Assembly: GCA_051920445.1 (NCBI GenBank)
Contig: JBPPLN010000001.1
Coordinates: 1,302,001 to 1,366,000, forward strand
DNA from: CAG-177 sp003514385
Lineage (GTDB): Bacteria > Bacillota > Clostridia > Oscillospirales > Acutalibacteraceae
Length of the DNA: 64,000 nucleotides
Reading direction: 5' to 3'
A program made the translations under genes and the position numbers. Below, one piece after another: positions 1 through 7,993 of the stretch (positions within the stretch are counted from its first letter, which is position 1; every line of letters begins with the position of its first letter). The notes below the pieces were generated by a model. The model was not told the DNA's origin. It saw only the letters and a list, made by a program, of their open reading frames with translations, and did not search any database.

Positions 1-1335
1 TTTAAATTCTATACCAACCAGTACAACAGATAGCACAAACGCTGAAAAATCAGCAACAGGCCCCGCTAGCAATACTCCCATAATTCCGAAACGAAGCGGG
101 AGCAGCAGGGTAAGCGGAATCAAGAAAAAGGTCTGCCTTGTTAATGCCAACAGAGCACCTTTTAACGATTTTCCTATTGCAGTAAAAAAACTGGAAGAAA
201 GCAACTGCACACCATTTACCAACACCATGAAAAGATAGGTACGCATGAACAAAACAGCAAATTCAAAATACAGCTCGTCCCCGTCTCCGAATAGTGAAAT
301 GATAGATTGCGGGAAAAATTGAAATGCGATAAAAGCAATAGTGGAAACAACAAGATTCCACTTTACTGCAAGCATGTAAGCCTCCCGTACCCGATGATAT
401 TGCCTTGCTCCATAGTTGAAGCCGATAATCGGCTGTGTCCCTTGCGAGATTCCTACAACAATCGCAAGGACTATGGCATTTGTTTTCATAACAATTCCGC
501 AAGCTGCCAAGGGAATATCCGTTCCATATTTTGTTAATGCGCCGTAATAAGTCAACGAATTGTACTGAATGATTTGAATCACGGTAACTGCAATCTGATT
601 TGAGCTGCTGCTGATTCCCATGTTGCAAATTTTCAGGCTTTCTTTGATGTCCAATAAAAACGACTCTTTTTCAAAATGGATTGTTTGGAAATGCCATAGA
701 TAACGGAGTGCGAGTATGAAAGAAAAAATTTGCCCAATAACCGTTGCCCAAGCTCCGCCGGCAATCCCCCAATCGCAAGCAAAAATAAAAATGGGGTCAA
801 GAATGGTATTGATAATAGCTCCCACAACCATGCAGACCATTGAATACTTTGGTTTTCCATCTGCTCGAATCAAATTGCTCATACCATTCGTTACAATGAG
901 AAACGGCATTCCAATCAATGTTATGCTGGCATACTGCTTTGCATATGGAAATACATCTGTCGTTGCCCCAAATGCCTTTAGGAGCAAAGACAGAAAAGCT
1001 TCACCAACCAGCAAATAAATAATTCCGAAAATTCCCATCAGAACAATACCATTTCCCGCTGCTTTGGCGGCAGCTTTCGGCTCTTTGCGTCCAAGACAGA
1101 GGGAAACACGGGAAGCACTGCCAATTCCAACCAGCAGTGCAATAGCAAGGCAGATGGTAGAAAACGGGTAGGCAACATTGGTTGCTGCATTTCCCAAATA
1201 ACCGACCCCTTGACCAATAAAAATCTGATCCACAATATTGTAGATTGAGCCGACAAGAGACGCCACAATACTGGGAACAGCAAAATTTTTCAACAGCTTT
1301 GAAATTTTTTCATAGCCCAGAGGATTTTCAGTCAT
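1..1335 (-). CDS. MATE family multidrug exporter, MepA-like (3' end cut by window edge)
   Basis: The frame is open from an ATG at 1335 to the window edge, giving 445 codons with no stop, so the C-terminus lies outside. The protein begins MTENPLGYEKISKLL and continues with the MATE signature of an N-terminal VPSIVASLVGSIYNIVDQIF segment, then about ten hydrophobic segments. A second-half motif, AIVVGISQGTQPIIGFNYGA, is typical of MATE proteins. MATE exporters use Na+ or H+ gradients to expel cationic drugs. The start overlaps the end of the upstream MarR gene by 8 bases, so the two are co-transcribed and translationally coupled, as in mepR-mepA-type pairs. Family assignment is firm; the substrate is unknown. 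Confidence 0.9.
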   Translation of the reverse strand, partial: MTENPLGYEKISKLLKNFAVPSIVASLVGSIYNIVDQIFIGQGVGYLGNAATNVAYPFSTICLAIALLVGIGSASRVSLCLGRKEPKAAAKAAGNGIVLMGIFGIIYLLVGEAFLSLLLKAFGATTDVFPYAKQYASITLIGMPFLIVTNGMSNLIRADGKPKYSMVCMVVGAIINTILDPIFIFACDWGIAGGAWATVIGQIFSFILALRYLWHFQTIHFEKESFLLDIKESLKICNMGISSSSNQIAVTVIQIIQYNSLTYYGALTKYGTDIPLAACGIVMKTNAIVLAIVVGISQGTQPIIGFNYGARQYHRVREAYMLAVKWNLVVSTIAFIAFQFFPQSIISLFGDGDELYFEFAVLFMRTYLFMVLVNGVQLLSSSFFTAIGKSLKGALLALTRQTFFLIPLTLLLPLRFGIMGVLLAGPVADFSAFVLSVVLVGIEFK

Positions 1336-1777
1336 TGAACTCCTCCCCCTTTCGCTCTATATGAAGTTCCGATGTAATATTTTCACCTGCCTGAATCAGC
1401 AAATCAATAAAGAGGTTTTTATCAGATTCCCTGAAGCCTTGCAATAAAAGAGCTTCTGTCTTTTCACATACCGTCTGTACCTCATCAATTACAGACAGCG
1501 CACGTTCTGTAGGATACAATTTACATGTCCGCTTATCCTTATCATTGGGAGAACGTGTAATCATTCCCTGCTTTTCTAATGCCGCAACCGTCCGTACAAT
1601 ATTGCTCGGATGAACATAAAACATATCCATTAAAGAATCTTGTAGAATACCGGGCGAACGACAGATTTTGATTAAGAACATATATTGACTGTTGTTGATT
1701 CCATAGGGGGCAAGTTGCTTGTCCAAATAGATTTTGTAAAATCGGTCTGTTACTGAAAGCCATTTTAATAGTTTCAT
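1328..1777 (-). CDS. MarR family transcriptional regulator
   Basis: A 149-residue winged-helix protein. The start at 1777 (MKLLKWLSVTDRFYK) is chosen because AGGAGG lies just upstream; an in-frame start at 1831 would fall inside the promoter. The region QDSLMDMFYVHPSNIVRTVA is the recognition helix area, and the wing contains SPNDKDKRTCKLYPT, with the Asp/Arg pattern typical of MarR proteins. It is followed by an overlapping MATE exporter gene, so it very probably represses that exporter and itself, and is released by a small toxic ligand. A palindrome overlapping the -35 box supports autoregulation. Confidence 0.9.
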   Translation of the reverse strand: MKLLKWLSVTDRFYKIYLDKQLAPYGINNSQYMFLIKICRSPGILQDSLMDMFYVHPSNIVRTVAALEKQGMITRSPNDKDKRTCKLYPTERALSVIDEVQTVCEKTEALLLQGFRESDKNLFIDLLIQAGENITSELHIERKGEEFND

Positions 1778-1802
1778 AGATATATTCCTCCTAACTACCA
1801 GT

Positions 1803-1831
1803 ATTATAACACAATATGCGTGCGCGCGCAA
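1803..1831 (-). promoter_or_regulatory. Promoter and probable MarR operator for the marR-MATE operon
   Basis: On the minus strand a -35 box TTGCGC (1826-1831) and a -10 box TATAAT (1803-1808) are 17 bases apart. The perfect palindrome TGCGCGCGCA (1821-1830) overlaps the -35 box, which is where a MarR repressor would block RNA polymerase. Boxes and palindrome are seen directly; the operator role is inferred. Confidence 0.7.
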
Positions 1832-1844
1832 CTACTTTTAACAT

Positions 1845-2150
1845 TATATCTGCCTCTTTGTCCTCCTAAACACAAATCAATTCTACATCTATAATCTCTA
1901 CTGCTCTGCTACGAATATTATTCATTTTCCCGACCCATTCAAGCTGATTTTCTGCCTTTCTCACTCACACAAAGATATAAATAAGGTCAAAGCCTTTGCC
2001 GGATGGCTATATGATTGTTTTGGATTAGAAGCTTTTATTGACTCTTGCCCGTCAAGTTTATTTCACTGCAATCAGTCAAATATCATTCCCCATAAATCCG
2101 TGAAGAACCAAAATTTTTATTCATCAAAAAGACTTACACATTTTTCTTGA
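1845..2150 (+). pseudogene. Probable remnant of a TIR-domain protein gene
   Basis: No intact gene is present, but one plus-strand frame stays open to a TGA at 2148-2150 without a start codon or ribosome site. Codons 1941-2048 read KLIFCLSHSHKDINKVKAFA followed by GWLYDCFGLEAFIDSC. This resembles the first half of bacterial TIR-domain proteins (LSHSHKD, then a Gly-Leu-x-Ala-Phe-Ile-Asp-Ser-Cys segment). After the Cys the similarity stops, so the domain is truncated. The identification comes from remembered motif patterns, not an alignment, and is moderate. The rest of the 1832-2257 gap holds only the downstream terminator. Confidence 0.45.
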
Positions 2151-2172
2151 CAAATCCGAAAAATGAAAAAGT

Positions 2173-2224
2173 GGATTATGGTTCAGCTTGTTAAAAGCTA
2201 ACCATAATCCGTTTTTTCTTTTAG
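2173..2224. terminator. Bidirectional rho-independent terminator
   Basis: GGATTATGGTT and AACCATAATCC (2173-2183 and 2200-2210) form a perfect stem, extended inward by AGCTT/AAGCT. A T-run follows on the plus strand and an ACTTTTTCATTTT run on the minus strand. It ends the minus-strand tetR-GH3-esterase operon. Confidence 0.8.
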
Positions 2225-2257
2225 GTTAATTAATATTTTTCCTTATAGTCTTACCAT

Positions 2258-3796
2258 TCAAATCGGTGCTTGAAAGCCTTCTTTTATTGTGCTGCCTTTT
2301 TTATCAACCTGAACTTTTCTGATTTTTGCAGGTACGATTCCTTTTTCGACCCAGTCCACAAGAGCTTTCATGCCGTCGCAGTCGGTTATCCCCGCATTAT
2401 GCCAGTTACATGAACCGTGACCGTCGCCGGGTGTCAAAAAGAGCTTGAAAAATTTGTCAACTTCTTCTTTTCCGCCGAGCGTGTCGCAAACCCTGTTATA
2501 ATATTCAATTGTTCCGTCAATGGGAATCAGCGGATCATCGAAACCGTGGTCAACCATCAGCTTGCCCCCTGAGTTTTTGAATGAAGACAAATTCGGATTA
2601 TCCGCAAGGCAATCGGCAAATTCGTTTACGCTTGCATCATAGATTTTATAAAACTCATCCTTTGTCACTTTGTCGAATTTTTGCTTCGGATTTTTCGTTA
2701 CCCATCTGCAATAATATGTTGAAAGGAAAAACGGCTTCGGCTTATGGAATATCGGTGTGTACCAAAAAGCACCGATAGGTATGCCGACATTATAGCACAA
2801 CACGCCCGGTCTTCCGAAGTACCAAAGCCTTTTTCCGTTCCGTGCGGGACCGCCGTATATTTCAGTCAAAACCTTCGCATCAATTTCGGTAAAAATATCA
2901 TTTTTAACCTTTTTGCCGACAAGGGTGTAGTAGTCAAATTCAAGAGGTTTGTCATATTCGTAATATTTTTCTTTGCCCCCGACCGTGTTTTGAGCTTCGT
3001 TCATTGCGAACTTAACCTTTGACGGCGGTACAATATAGTTATTCGAGTTCATAACTGCGTTTGCCCAAAGACCAACAGGCAGAAACTTCGACCAGTTAAT
3101 TGCAGGGCAGGACGCCCATATCCCGTCGTAATCTTCGGGATATTCCTGCGCCTCGACCATAGATTGTCTGCCACCGCCGGAGCCGCCGTGAAGATATGAA
3201 AATCTGATGTTTCTCTCATGGAGAATTTCAGCTGTTTTTTTACCCAAAACAGTCATAAAATGAGTACTTCTTGCCCGCCAATTTTCAATAAGCTCAGTAT
3301 TAAGAGTACCGTCTTTTTCAAGAGCCCATTCAATTTTTGTGCATGCAGCATCGGTTGTTGCACCCGTGAAGCCGTTAAGTACGGCTTTTGGTAAAGTTGC
3401 GCTTCTCGATGTGTTGTCGGGTGCATTTATATAACCTTCACCGCCGGTTGCCGTGCCTCCGCCGACACAGCCTAAAAACCTGTCATTCCATTTAACGGGC
3501 GACCAAATGAATATTTTTTCAGTAAATTTCCCTGTGGAATGTTCAACAACGACATGACAAAACTCAGGCAGATTATGCACTCGGTTTATGGGCAAGAGAG
3601 AGCCTAAAAACCCTTTTGATTTGTTGATAAATTTACCGCTTGTGTTGATATACGCTTCAACAACAGTGAGTTTTTCGTTCGGAAACGCTTTGGAAAGCTT
3701 TTTCTGAAGATAGCCTTTATTGCAGTGTTTTTCAATGTCCATAGTTCTTTCTAAGGATTTAACATCATAGAAAATATTCTTATTTTTTTCTTTCAT
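2258..3796 (-). CDS. Tannase/feruloyl esterase family hydrolase
   Basis: A 512-residue alpha/beta hydrolase of the tannase/feruloyl esterase family, which splits phenolic acid esters such as feruloyl, caffeoyl or galloyl groups from sugars. The family nucleophile motif is HGGSGGGRQSM with Ser206. The acid lies in HGFDDPLIP (about 420-421) and the base in GDGHGSCNW (His460). A glycine-rich GCVGGGTATGGEGY stretch lies near 110-122. No signal peptide is present (N-terminus MKEKNKNIFYDVKS), unlike most characterised secreted members, which suggests an intracellular substrate. It starts 4 bases after the GH3 gene stop, so they form one operon. The acyl group it removes cannot be read from sequence. 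Confidence 0.85.
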   Translation of the reverse strand: MKEKNKNIFYDVKSLERTMDIEKHCNKGYLQKKLSKAFPNEKLTVVEAYINTSGKFINKSKGFLGSLLPINRVHNLPEFCHVVVEHSTGKFTEKIFIWSPVKWNDRFLGCVGGGTATGGEGYINAPDNTSRSATLPKAVLNGFTGATTDAACTKIEWALEKDGTLNTELIENWRARSTHFMTVLGKKTAEILHERNIRFSYLHGGSGGGRQSMVEAQEYPEDYDGIWASCPAINWSKFLPVGLWANAVMNSNNYIVPPSKVKFAMNEAQNTVGGKEKYYEYDKPLEFDYYTLVGKKVKNDIFTEIDAKVLTEIYGGPARNGKRLWYFGRPGVLCYNVGIPIGAFWYTPIFHKPKPFFLSTYYCRWVTKNPKQKFDKVTKDEFYKIYDASVNEFADCLADNPNLSSFKNSGGKLMVDHGFDDPLIPIDGTIEYYNRVCDTLGGKEEVDKFFKLFLTPGDGHGSCNWHNAGITDCDGMKALVDWVEKGIVPAKIRKVQVDKKGSTIKEGFQAPI

Positions 3797-3800
3797 TATG

Positions 3801-6326
3801 TCACCCCATTTTTAGTATTGCTTTAATTATTCTTTCGGCGCAAAGGCGCAAAGAAGCGACACTCAGTTCTCCGCTTTCCGCCCCTTTTGTTATAGATTCA
3901 ATTTCGTTTTTTCCACCGGGCATTATAATATCATTTCCTGCTCTTATACAGTCTGCCGCACCACTTGCACCATAGGATTTTTCATCGGCAGTTTTTCCTG
4001 TTGTTGCGTACCAGTCCGTCATAACAACCCCGTTAAATCCCCATTCCGTGCGAAGAACATCTGTTAAAATACCGCGATGATTTGCAGAATGAGTACCGTT
4101 AATAAGGTTATATGACGACATAACCGCAAAAGGCTGCGACTCTTTTACGCAAATTTCAAATCCTTTGAGATATATTTCACGCAGAGCTCTTTCGGAAAGA
4201 ACGGAGTTATTATAATTTCTGTTGTTTTCTTTGTTGTTACACGCAAAATGCTTGATAACCGCACCTTTACCGCTTTTTTGAAAACCATTTACCATAGCTG
4301 CGGCACACTTTCCGCTTAAAATCGGATCTTCAGAGTAATATTCAAAGTTTCTGCCGCAAAGAGGATTTCTTTGAATATTCAAAGCCGGAGCAAGCCACAA
4401 ATCAAGTCCGAGTTCGCCCATTTCTTTTGAAACAAGCTTTCCGCAATTTTCAATTATTTCCGTGTTCCAGGTCTGACAAAGCATGGTGGCGATAGGTATA
4501 GCCGTGCAGAACTGATATTTAACCGTAGTTCCGTTGAGATCCGCTTTCTGCATTTCTTTGGGTAAAAGCAAAGATTTTATCGGATCATCGGCAGGGTTAT
4601 CAACATATAATCCGTCTTTTTCATATACCTTGCTGTTTATTCTTATGCCTGCCGGTCCGTCAACGGTTGAAAGAGGACGGATTTTTCTTTTTTCAAGCAA
4701 TTCGTCGCATGTATCTCCTGCCGCACCGGGTATACTTTTTGAAGCGTTGCCTATGAACGACAAATCGGAGAGACCTATCCTTGAAGCGCCGACACAAAGA
4801 GAAATAAGCTCGTTGACATTTAAATCGCACACAAAATCGTTTATTGAAATTTTTTTGACTTTCACATCATCGAGTGTATAACCGAGATTGGTTGATTTTA
4901 TACTTTCTGTTTTGTCGTCATATATATGACTTAATGTTTTTATGTTTTTTAAATCCAGGGCGATTGTCGGCAATTCATCAAATCTCGTCTCGGCATTATC
5001 ATGAAAATCGCAGGTTTCTTCTATACTTGAATAAGTAATTCTTTTGCACTTTTCGGTGATTATATCGTCGGAAACTATAAGGTTATGCACTTTCTTTGAG
5101 TTTTCGCTGTCGGTGCCGATATATACAATATATCTTCCTCGTTTAATGATGTATGAAGCGGTTTCTTCGTCAAATACAGCGAGGCTTTTCATATCAAAAG
5201 TAATCGTAACACTTTGCTCCTCTCCGGGCAAAAGTGTTTTTGTTTTTGCAAAAGCTACAAGGCTTTTTACGGGAGTAACAAGTCCTTCCTGCGGCTGACT
5301 TACATAAAGCTGTATAACTTCTTTTCCGCCGTAAGTCTTTCCGATATTTTTGACCTTTGTGCTGACCGAAATGTGTTCTTCGTTTGCTGTTATCTTTGTG
5401 TCGCTTATTTCAAAATCCGTATAAGATAAACCAAAACCAAACGGGAACAAAGGCTTAATTTGTTTCTTTTCAAAGTATCGGTAACCGACAAAAATACCCT
5501 CTTTGTAATATGTATCGGAAAAATATTTTTCATCGGAAAAATCCTCGGCAAACGGATAATCAAGGTAACTTTTTGCCCATGTTGCTGACAATTTACCTGA
5601 CGGAACACCTTTTCCGCTTATGACATCGGCAACAGCGTCACCCAAAGAACTTCCGCCCTGACTTATAAGCAAAATTGAACCTATTTTGCTGTTATTTACA
5701 ATCTCGCCAAGGTCAATTACACCGCCGACATTCAGCAATAAAACAAATTTTTTATAAGAATTTGAAAGCCGGGTTATATCCCTGATTTCGCCGTCGGTAA
5801 GATAGTAATCGCCTTTTTCCGCTTTTCTGTCGGCGCCCTCGCCCGAGTTTCTTGAAAGCACATAAATTGCGGCATCGGCTGTATATTTTTGCGTGTCCTC
5901 GGCTGTAATTTCTGAAATTGCAGGCTCTTTAAAAGGATTTGCAAACATTGTGAAAAGCGCAGTTTTTACACCTTCCTTGCCCTTTTCCTGAAGCATTTTC
6001 TCATATTCAATTTTGGCTTCGTTTATAATGCGGTCGTATTCGTCAAGATATGGCTTTGTGACAACTTCATATCCTGCGTTTTCAAGTCCTTCTTCAACAT
6101 CCACATAACTGCGAACATTGACATCCCCCGAGCCTGTTCCGCCTTTCACGGTTCGCCTTGCACCGATGCCGTAAAGCGCAACGGTTTTTATACTTTTGTC
6201 AAACGGAAGAACGCCGTTATTTTTCAGAAGTACCATTCCCTCAACTGCGGCATTTCTGACGATTTCATTGTGAGCCTTTTCTCTCTTTGTAATTTCAAGG
6301 TTCTCTGTCGCAAGTTTATTTTTCAT
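3801..6326 (-). CDS. GH3 beta-glucosidase with permuted domain order
   Basis: An 841-residue glycoside hydrolase family 3 enzyme. The order is reversed relative to the usual GH3: the C-terminal alpha/beta sandwich comes first (about 25-300, including GGTGSGDVN and KLSATWAKSYLDYPFAED). A fibronectin-III-like domain follows (about 320-400, GGKEVIQLYVSQP). The TIM-barrel domain comes last (about 480-840). The nucleophile Asp sits in GVVMTDW near residue 771, and RNFEYYSEDP and KHFACNN are the usual sugar-binding motifs. This permuted form is known from ruminococcal and clostridial beta-glucosidases. No signal peptide, so it is cytoplasmic. ATG 6326 is preferred to a TTG at 6329 because GGTGAG lies 6 bases upstream; the start overlaps the tetR stop. 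Beta-glucoside specificity is likely but not proven. Confidence 0.92.
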   Translation of the reverse strand: MKNKLATENLEITKREKAHNEIVRNAAVEGMVLLKNNGVLPFDKSIKTVALYGIGARRTVKGGTGSGDVNVRSYVDVEEGLENAGYEVVTKPYLDEYDRIINEAKIEYEKMLQEKGKEGVKTALFTMFANPFKEPAISEITAEDTQKYTADAAIYVLSRNSGEGADRKAEKGDYYLTDGEIRDITRLSNSYKKFVLLLNVGGVIDLGEIVNNSKIGSILLISQGGSSLGDAVADVISGKGVPSGKLSATWAKSYLDYPFAEDFSDEKYFSDTYYKEGIFVGYRYFEKKQIKPLFPFGFGLSYTDFEISDTKITANEEHISVSTKVKNIGKTYGGKEVIQLYVSQPQEGLVTPVKSLVAFAKTKTLLPGEEQSVTITFDMKSLAVFDEETASYIIKRGRYIVYIGTDSENSKKVHNLIVSDDIITEKCKRITYSSIEETCDFHDNAETRFDELPTIALDLKNIKTLSHIYDDKTESIKSTNLGYTLDDVKVKKISINDFVCDLNVNELISLCVGASRIGLSDLSFIGNASKSIPGAAGDTCDELLEKRKIRPLSTVDGPAGIRINSKVYEKDGLYVDNPADDPIKSLLLPKEMQKADLNGTTVKYQFCTAIPIATMLCQTWNTEIIENCGKLVSKEMGELGLDLWLAPALNIQRNPLCGRNFEYYSEDPILSGKCAAAMVNGFQKSGKGAVIKHFACNNKENNRNYNNSVLSERALREIYLKGFEICVKESQPFAVMSSYNLINGTHSANHRGILTDVLRTEWGFNGVVMTDWYATTGKTADEKSYGASGAADCIRAGNDIIMPGGKNEIESITKGAESGELSVASLRLCAERIIKAILKMG

Positions 6327-6858
6327 CAAAGCTCACCACCTTATATTCTGATCCGAATTTCAAAAAGCTTCTCATATTTATTGTGTCAGGAATATCGTTC
6401 ATGCCGAGAACTATCCATTGTTCAACAAACCCGTAAATTGCACCGGCAACCATTGCACAAAGATATTTCGTCTGCTCGTCCTGCCCGTCTTTCGGTCCGC
6501 AGGAATTAAAAATATGATTTTTAATAATATAGGAGATATCATTCTGATAAATGAGCTTTATCAGTTCTTCGTTTTTCTTGTATTGAAGTAAAAGCTCTTT
6601 CCAAAACTTTTCGTGAAATTCGTCTTCGGGATATTTTACAAACTCTTCCCACCATTCATCGGTAACGCTGGAAAGATAATTTGTCAAAATTTCCTGCATA
6701 GAGTCATAGTTCCTGTAAAAAGATGCACGAGCCACTCCTGCTTTTTCGCAAAGCTCGGACACGCTTATTTCATTAAACGGTTTTTTCTCCATGAGTTTTA
6801 ACAAAGCTTCGGTCAAACATTGAAGAACAAGCTCATGTGCTTCATTTTTCCTTTTCAT
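6316..6858 (-). CDS. TetR/AcrR family regulator of the glycoside cluster
   Basis: A 180-residue TetR-type repressor. The DNA-binding domain occupies the first 55 residues, with the helix-turn-helix ISVSELCEKAGVARASFYRN. The remaining helical part should bind a small ligand and dimerise. ATG 6858 is preferred to GTG 6867 because GGAAG lies 8 bases before it. The gene is first in an operon with the GH3 and tannase-type genes and is divergent from the rhamnose arm. A perfect palindrome sits between the two promoters, so this protein probably controls both arms and itself. TetR control is unusual for a rhamnose cluster, where AraC, DeoR or LacI types are common, which hints that the inducer may be an aglycone or acyl acid. 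Confidence 0.88.
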   Translation of the reverse strand: MKRKNEAHELVLQCLTEALLKLMEKKPFNEISVSELCEKAGVARASFYRNYDSMQEILTNYLSSVTDEWWEEFVKYPEDEFHEKFWKELLLQYKKNEELIKLIYQNDISYIIKNHIFNSCGPKDGQDEQTKYLCAMVAGAIYGFVEQWIVLGMNDIPDTINMRSFLKFGSEYKVVSFDEK

Positions 6859-6912
6859 GTGTAACACTTCCTTGGTTATGTATCAGTTGTCAGCATTTTT
6901 TACAAAAACTCT

Positions 6913-6940
6913 TTGACTTTATAAAAAAATATGTTACACT
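6913..6940 (+). promoter_or_regulatory. Promoter of the plus-strand rhamnose arm
   Basis: TTGACT (6913-6918) and TACACT (6935-6940) with a 16-base spacer precede the esterase-to-rhaD operon. The -10 box matches TATAAT at four positions. The probable TetR operator starts 7 bases downstream, over the transcription start. Confidence 0.6.
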
Positions 6941-6946
6941 CGTAAC

Positions 6947-6962
6947 TGATACAAGTGTATCA
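6947..6962. promoter_or_regulatory. Probable TetR operator in the divergent promoter region
   Basis: TGATACA-AG-TGTATCA is a perfect 7-2-7 palindrome between the two divergent promoters, just downstream of both -10 boxes. The sequence AACTGATACA (6944-6953) recurs inverted as TGTATCAGTT at 6879-6888, a possible second half-site. The palindromes are seen directly; the link to the adjacent TetR protein is inferred. Confidence 0.7.
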
Positions 6963-6964
6963 CT

Positions 6965-6992
6965 ATTATACACTTATTTAAACATTTGTCAA
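6965..6992 (-). promoter_or_regulatory. Consensus promoter of the tetR-GH3-esterase operon
   Basis: The minus strand carries TTGACA (6987-6992), a 16-base spacer and TATAAT (6965-6970), matching the sigma-A consensus at all twelve positions. Such a strong promoter needs repression, consistent with the palindrome at the start site. Confidence 0.8.
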
Positions 6993-7005
6993 GGGATGGT
7001 GAACA

Positions 7006-7977
7006 ATGAAAGAAAAAACTGTAATTCTTAACAAAGAGAGAAATGTCGTGCTGACCTGCTTCCTTGTAGGTCAAAACAAGCCGGCTGTTTTGATTTGTCC
7101 AGGAGGCGGATACAACGAATGTTCTGTTTCCGAGGGAAAGCCCGTTGCAGAAAAGTTTAATTCCTTAGGATTTAACGCCTTTGTTCTCTGCTATTCGGTA
7201 GGAAAGAATTATAAATGGCCGTATCCGCTTGAGGACTTTGAAAATGCTATGGCATATATAAAAGCAAACGGAAAACAATTCAGTGTTGACACCGAACATA
7301 TTGTTGCGGCAGGTTTTTCTGCCGGCGGTCACCTTGTATCCTATGCGGCATCAAAAGCAGAAAACAAACCTTATGCCGCAATCATTCTTTACGGTGCGGC
7401 AAAAGCTCAAACGATAAACTATACTGCCCCCGATGCACCTGATGCGGTTGAAGCCGTAAACCTTTATACCTGCCCGTGCTTTCTTGCCGCTTCAAGAAAC
7501 GATTGGATTGTTCCCGTGAATAATACGCTAGAGTACATTGAAGCACTGAATAAAAATTACATTGATTACGAGCTTCATATTTACGGCTATTCCATGCACG
7601 GCTTTTCAATCGGAGAAGAAGTCGGAGCAAAGCCGCCGCTTTTCTGTTCAAGAGTAGGAGATTGGGTGGAAGAAAGCGTAAGCTGGATAAATGATTTAAT
7701 CTCAGGCAGATATATTTCAATCAGGGAAAGTTCGGAATATAACGATAAATACTCAAAAACACTTTCAAGTAAAAATTCATGCAAGATTATTTTTGAAAAT
7801 CCGCAGGCAAAAAAATTGTTTAAGAAAAAGTTTTTACCTCAATATTTGTTGTACGAAGCAACAAAGAAAAAGGTAGGTTCTTTTGTTGACGGAGTTTCGC
7901 TGAAAAATGTTTTGAGCTTTTTGAAAGTAAAAGACGAAACTTTTAAAAAAATAGACGAAGCTCTCAAAAGTATTTAA
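7006..7977 (+). CDS. Alpha/beta hydrolase, acetyl/feruloyl esterase-like
   Basis: A 323-residue serine esterase of the small carbohydrate-esterase-like alpha/beta hydrolase group. The oxyanion strand is AVLICPGGGYNECS, and the nucleophile elbow AAGFSAGGHLVSY places the catalytic Ser at 105. A candidate acid and base follow in ASRNDWIVP and YSMHGFSIG. The last 90 residues are an extra Lys-rich tail not needed for the fold, of unknown role. No signal peptide. It is the first gene of the plus-strand arm, 16 bases before the transporter. Its likely task is removing acetyl or other small acyl groups from imported glycosides; exact specificity is unknown. Confidence 0.8.
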   Translation: MKEKTVILNKERNVVLTCFLVGQNKPAVLICPGGGYNECSVSEGKPVAEKFNSLGFNAFVLCYSVGKNYKWPYPLEDFENAMAYIKANGKQFSVDTEHIVAAGFSAGGHLVSYAASKAENKPYAAIILYGAAKAQTINYTAPDAPDAVEAVNLYTCPCFLAASRNDWIVPVNNTLEYIEALNKNYIDYELHIYGYSMHGFSIGEEVGAKPPLFCSRVGDWVEESVSWINDLISGRYISIRESSEYNDKYSKTLSSKNSCKIIFENPQAKKLFKKKFLPQYLLYEATKKKVGSFVDGVSLKNVLSFLKVKDETFKKIDEALKSI

Positions 7978-7993
7978 AAAGGAGACGTAAGCC

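Noticed and set aside
1778..1831. Longer MarR protein starting at 1831
   Set aside because: The extra codons cover the -35/-10 promoter boxes and the ribosome site of the shorter start.
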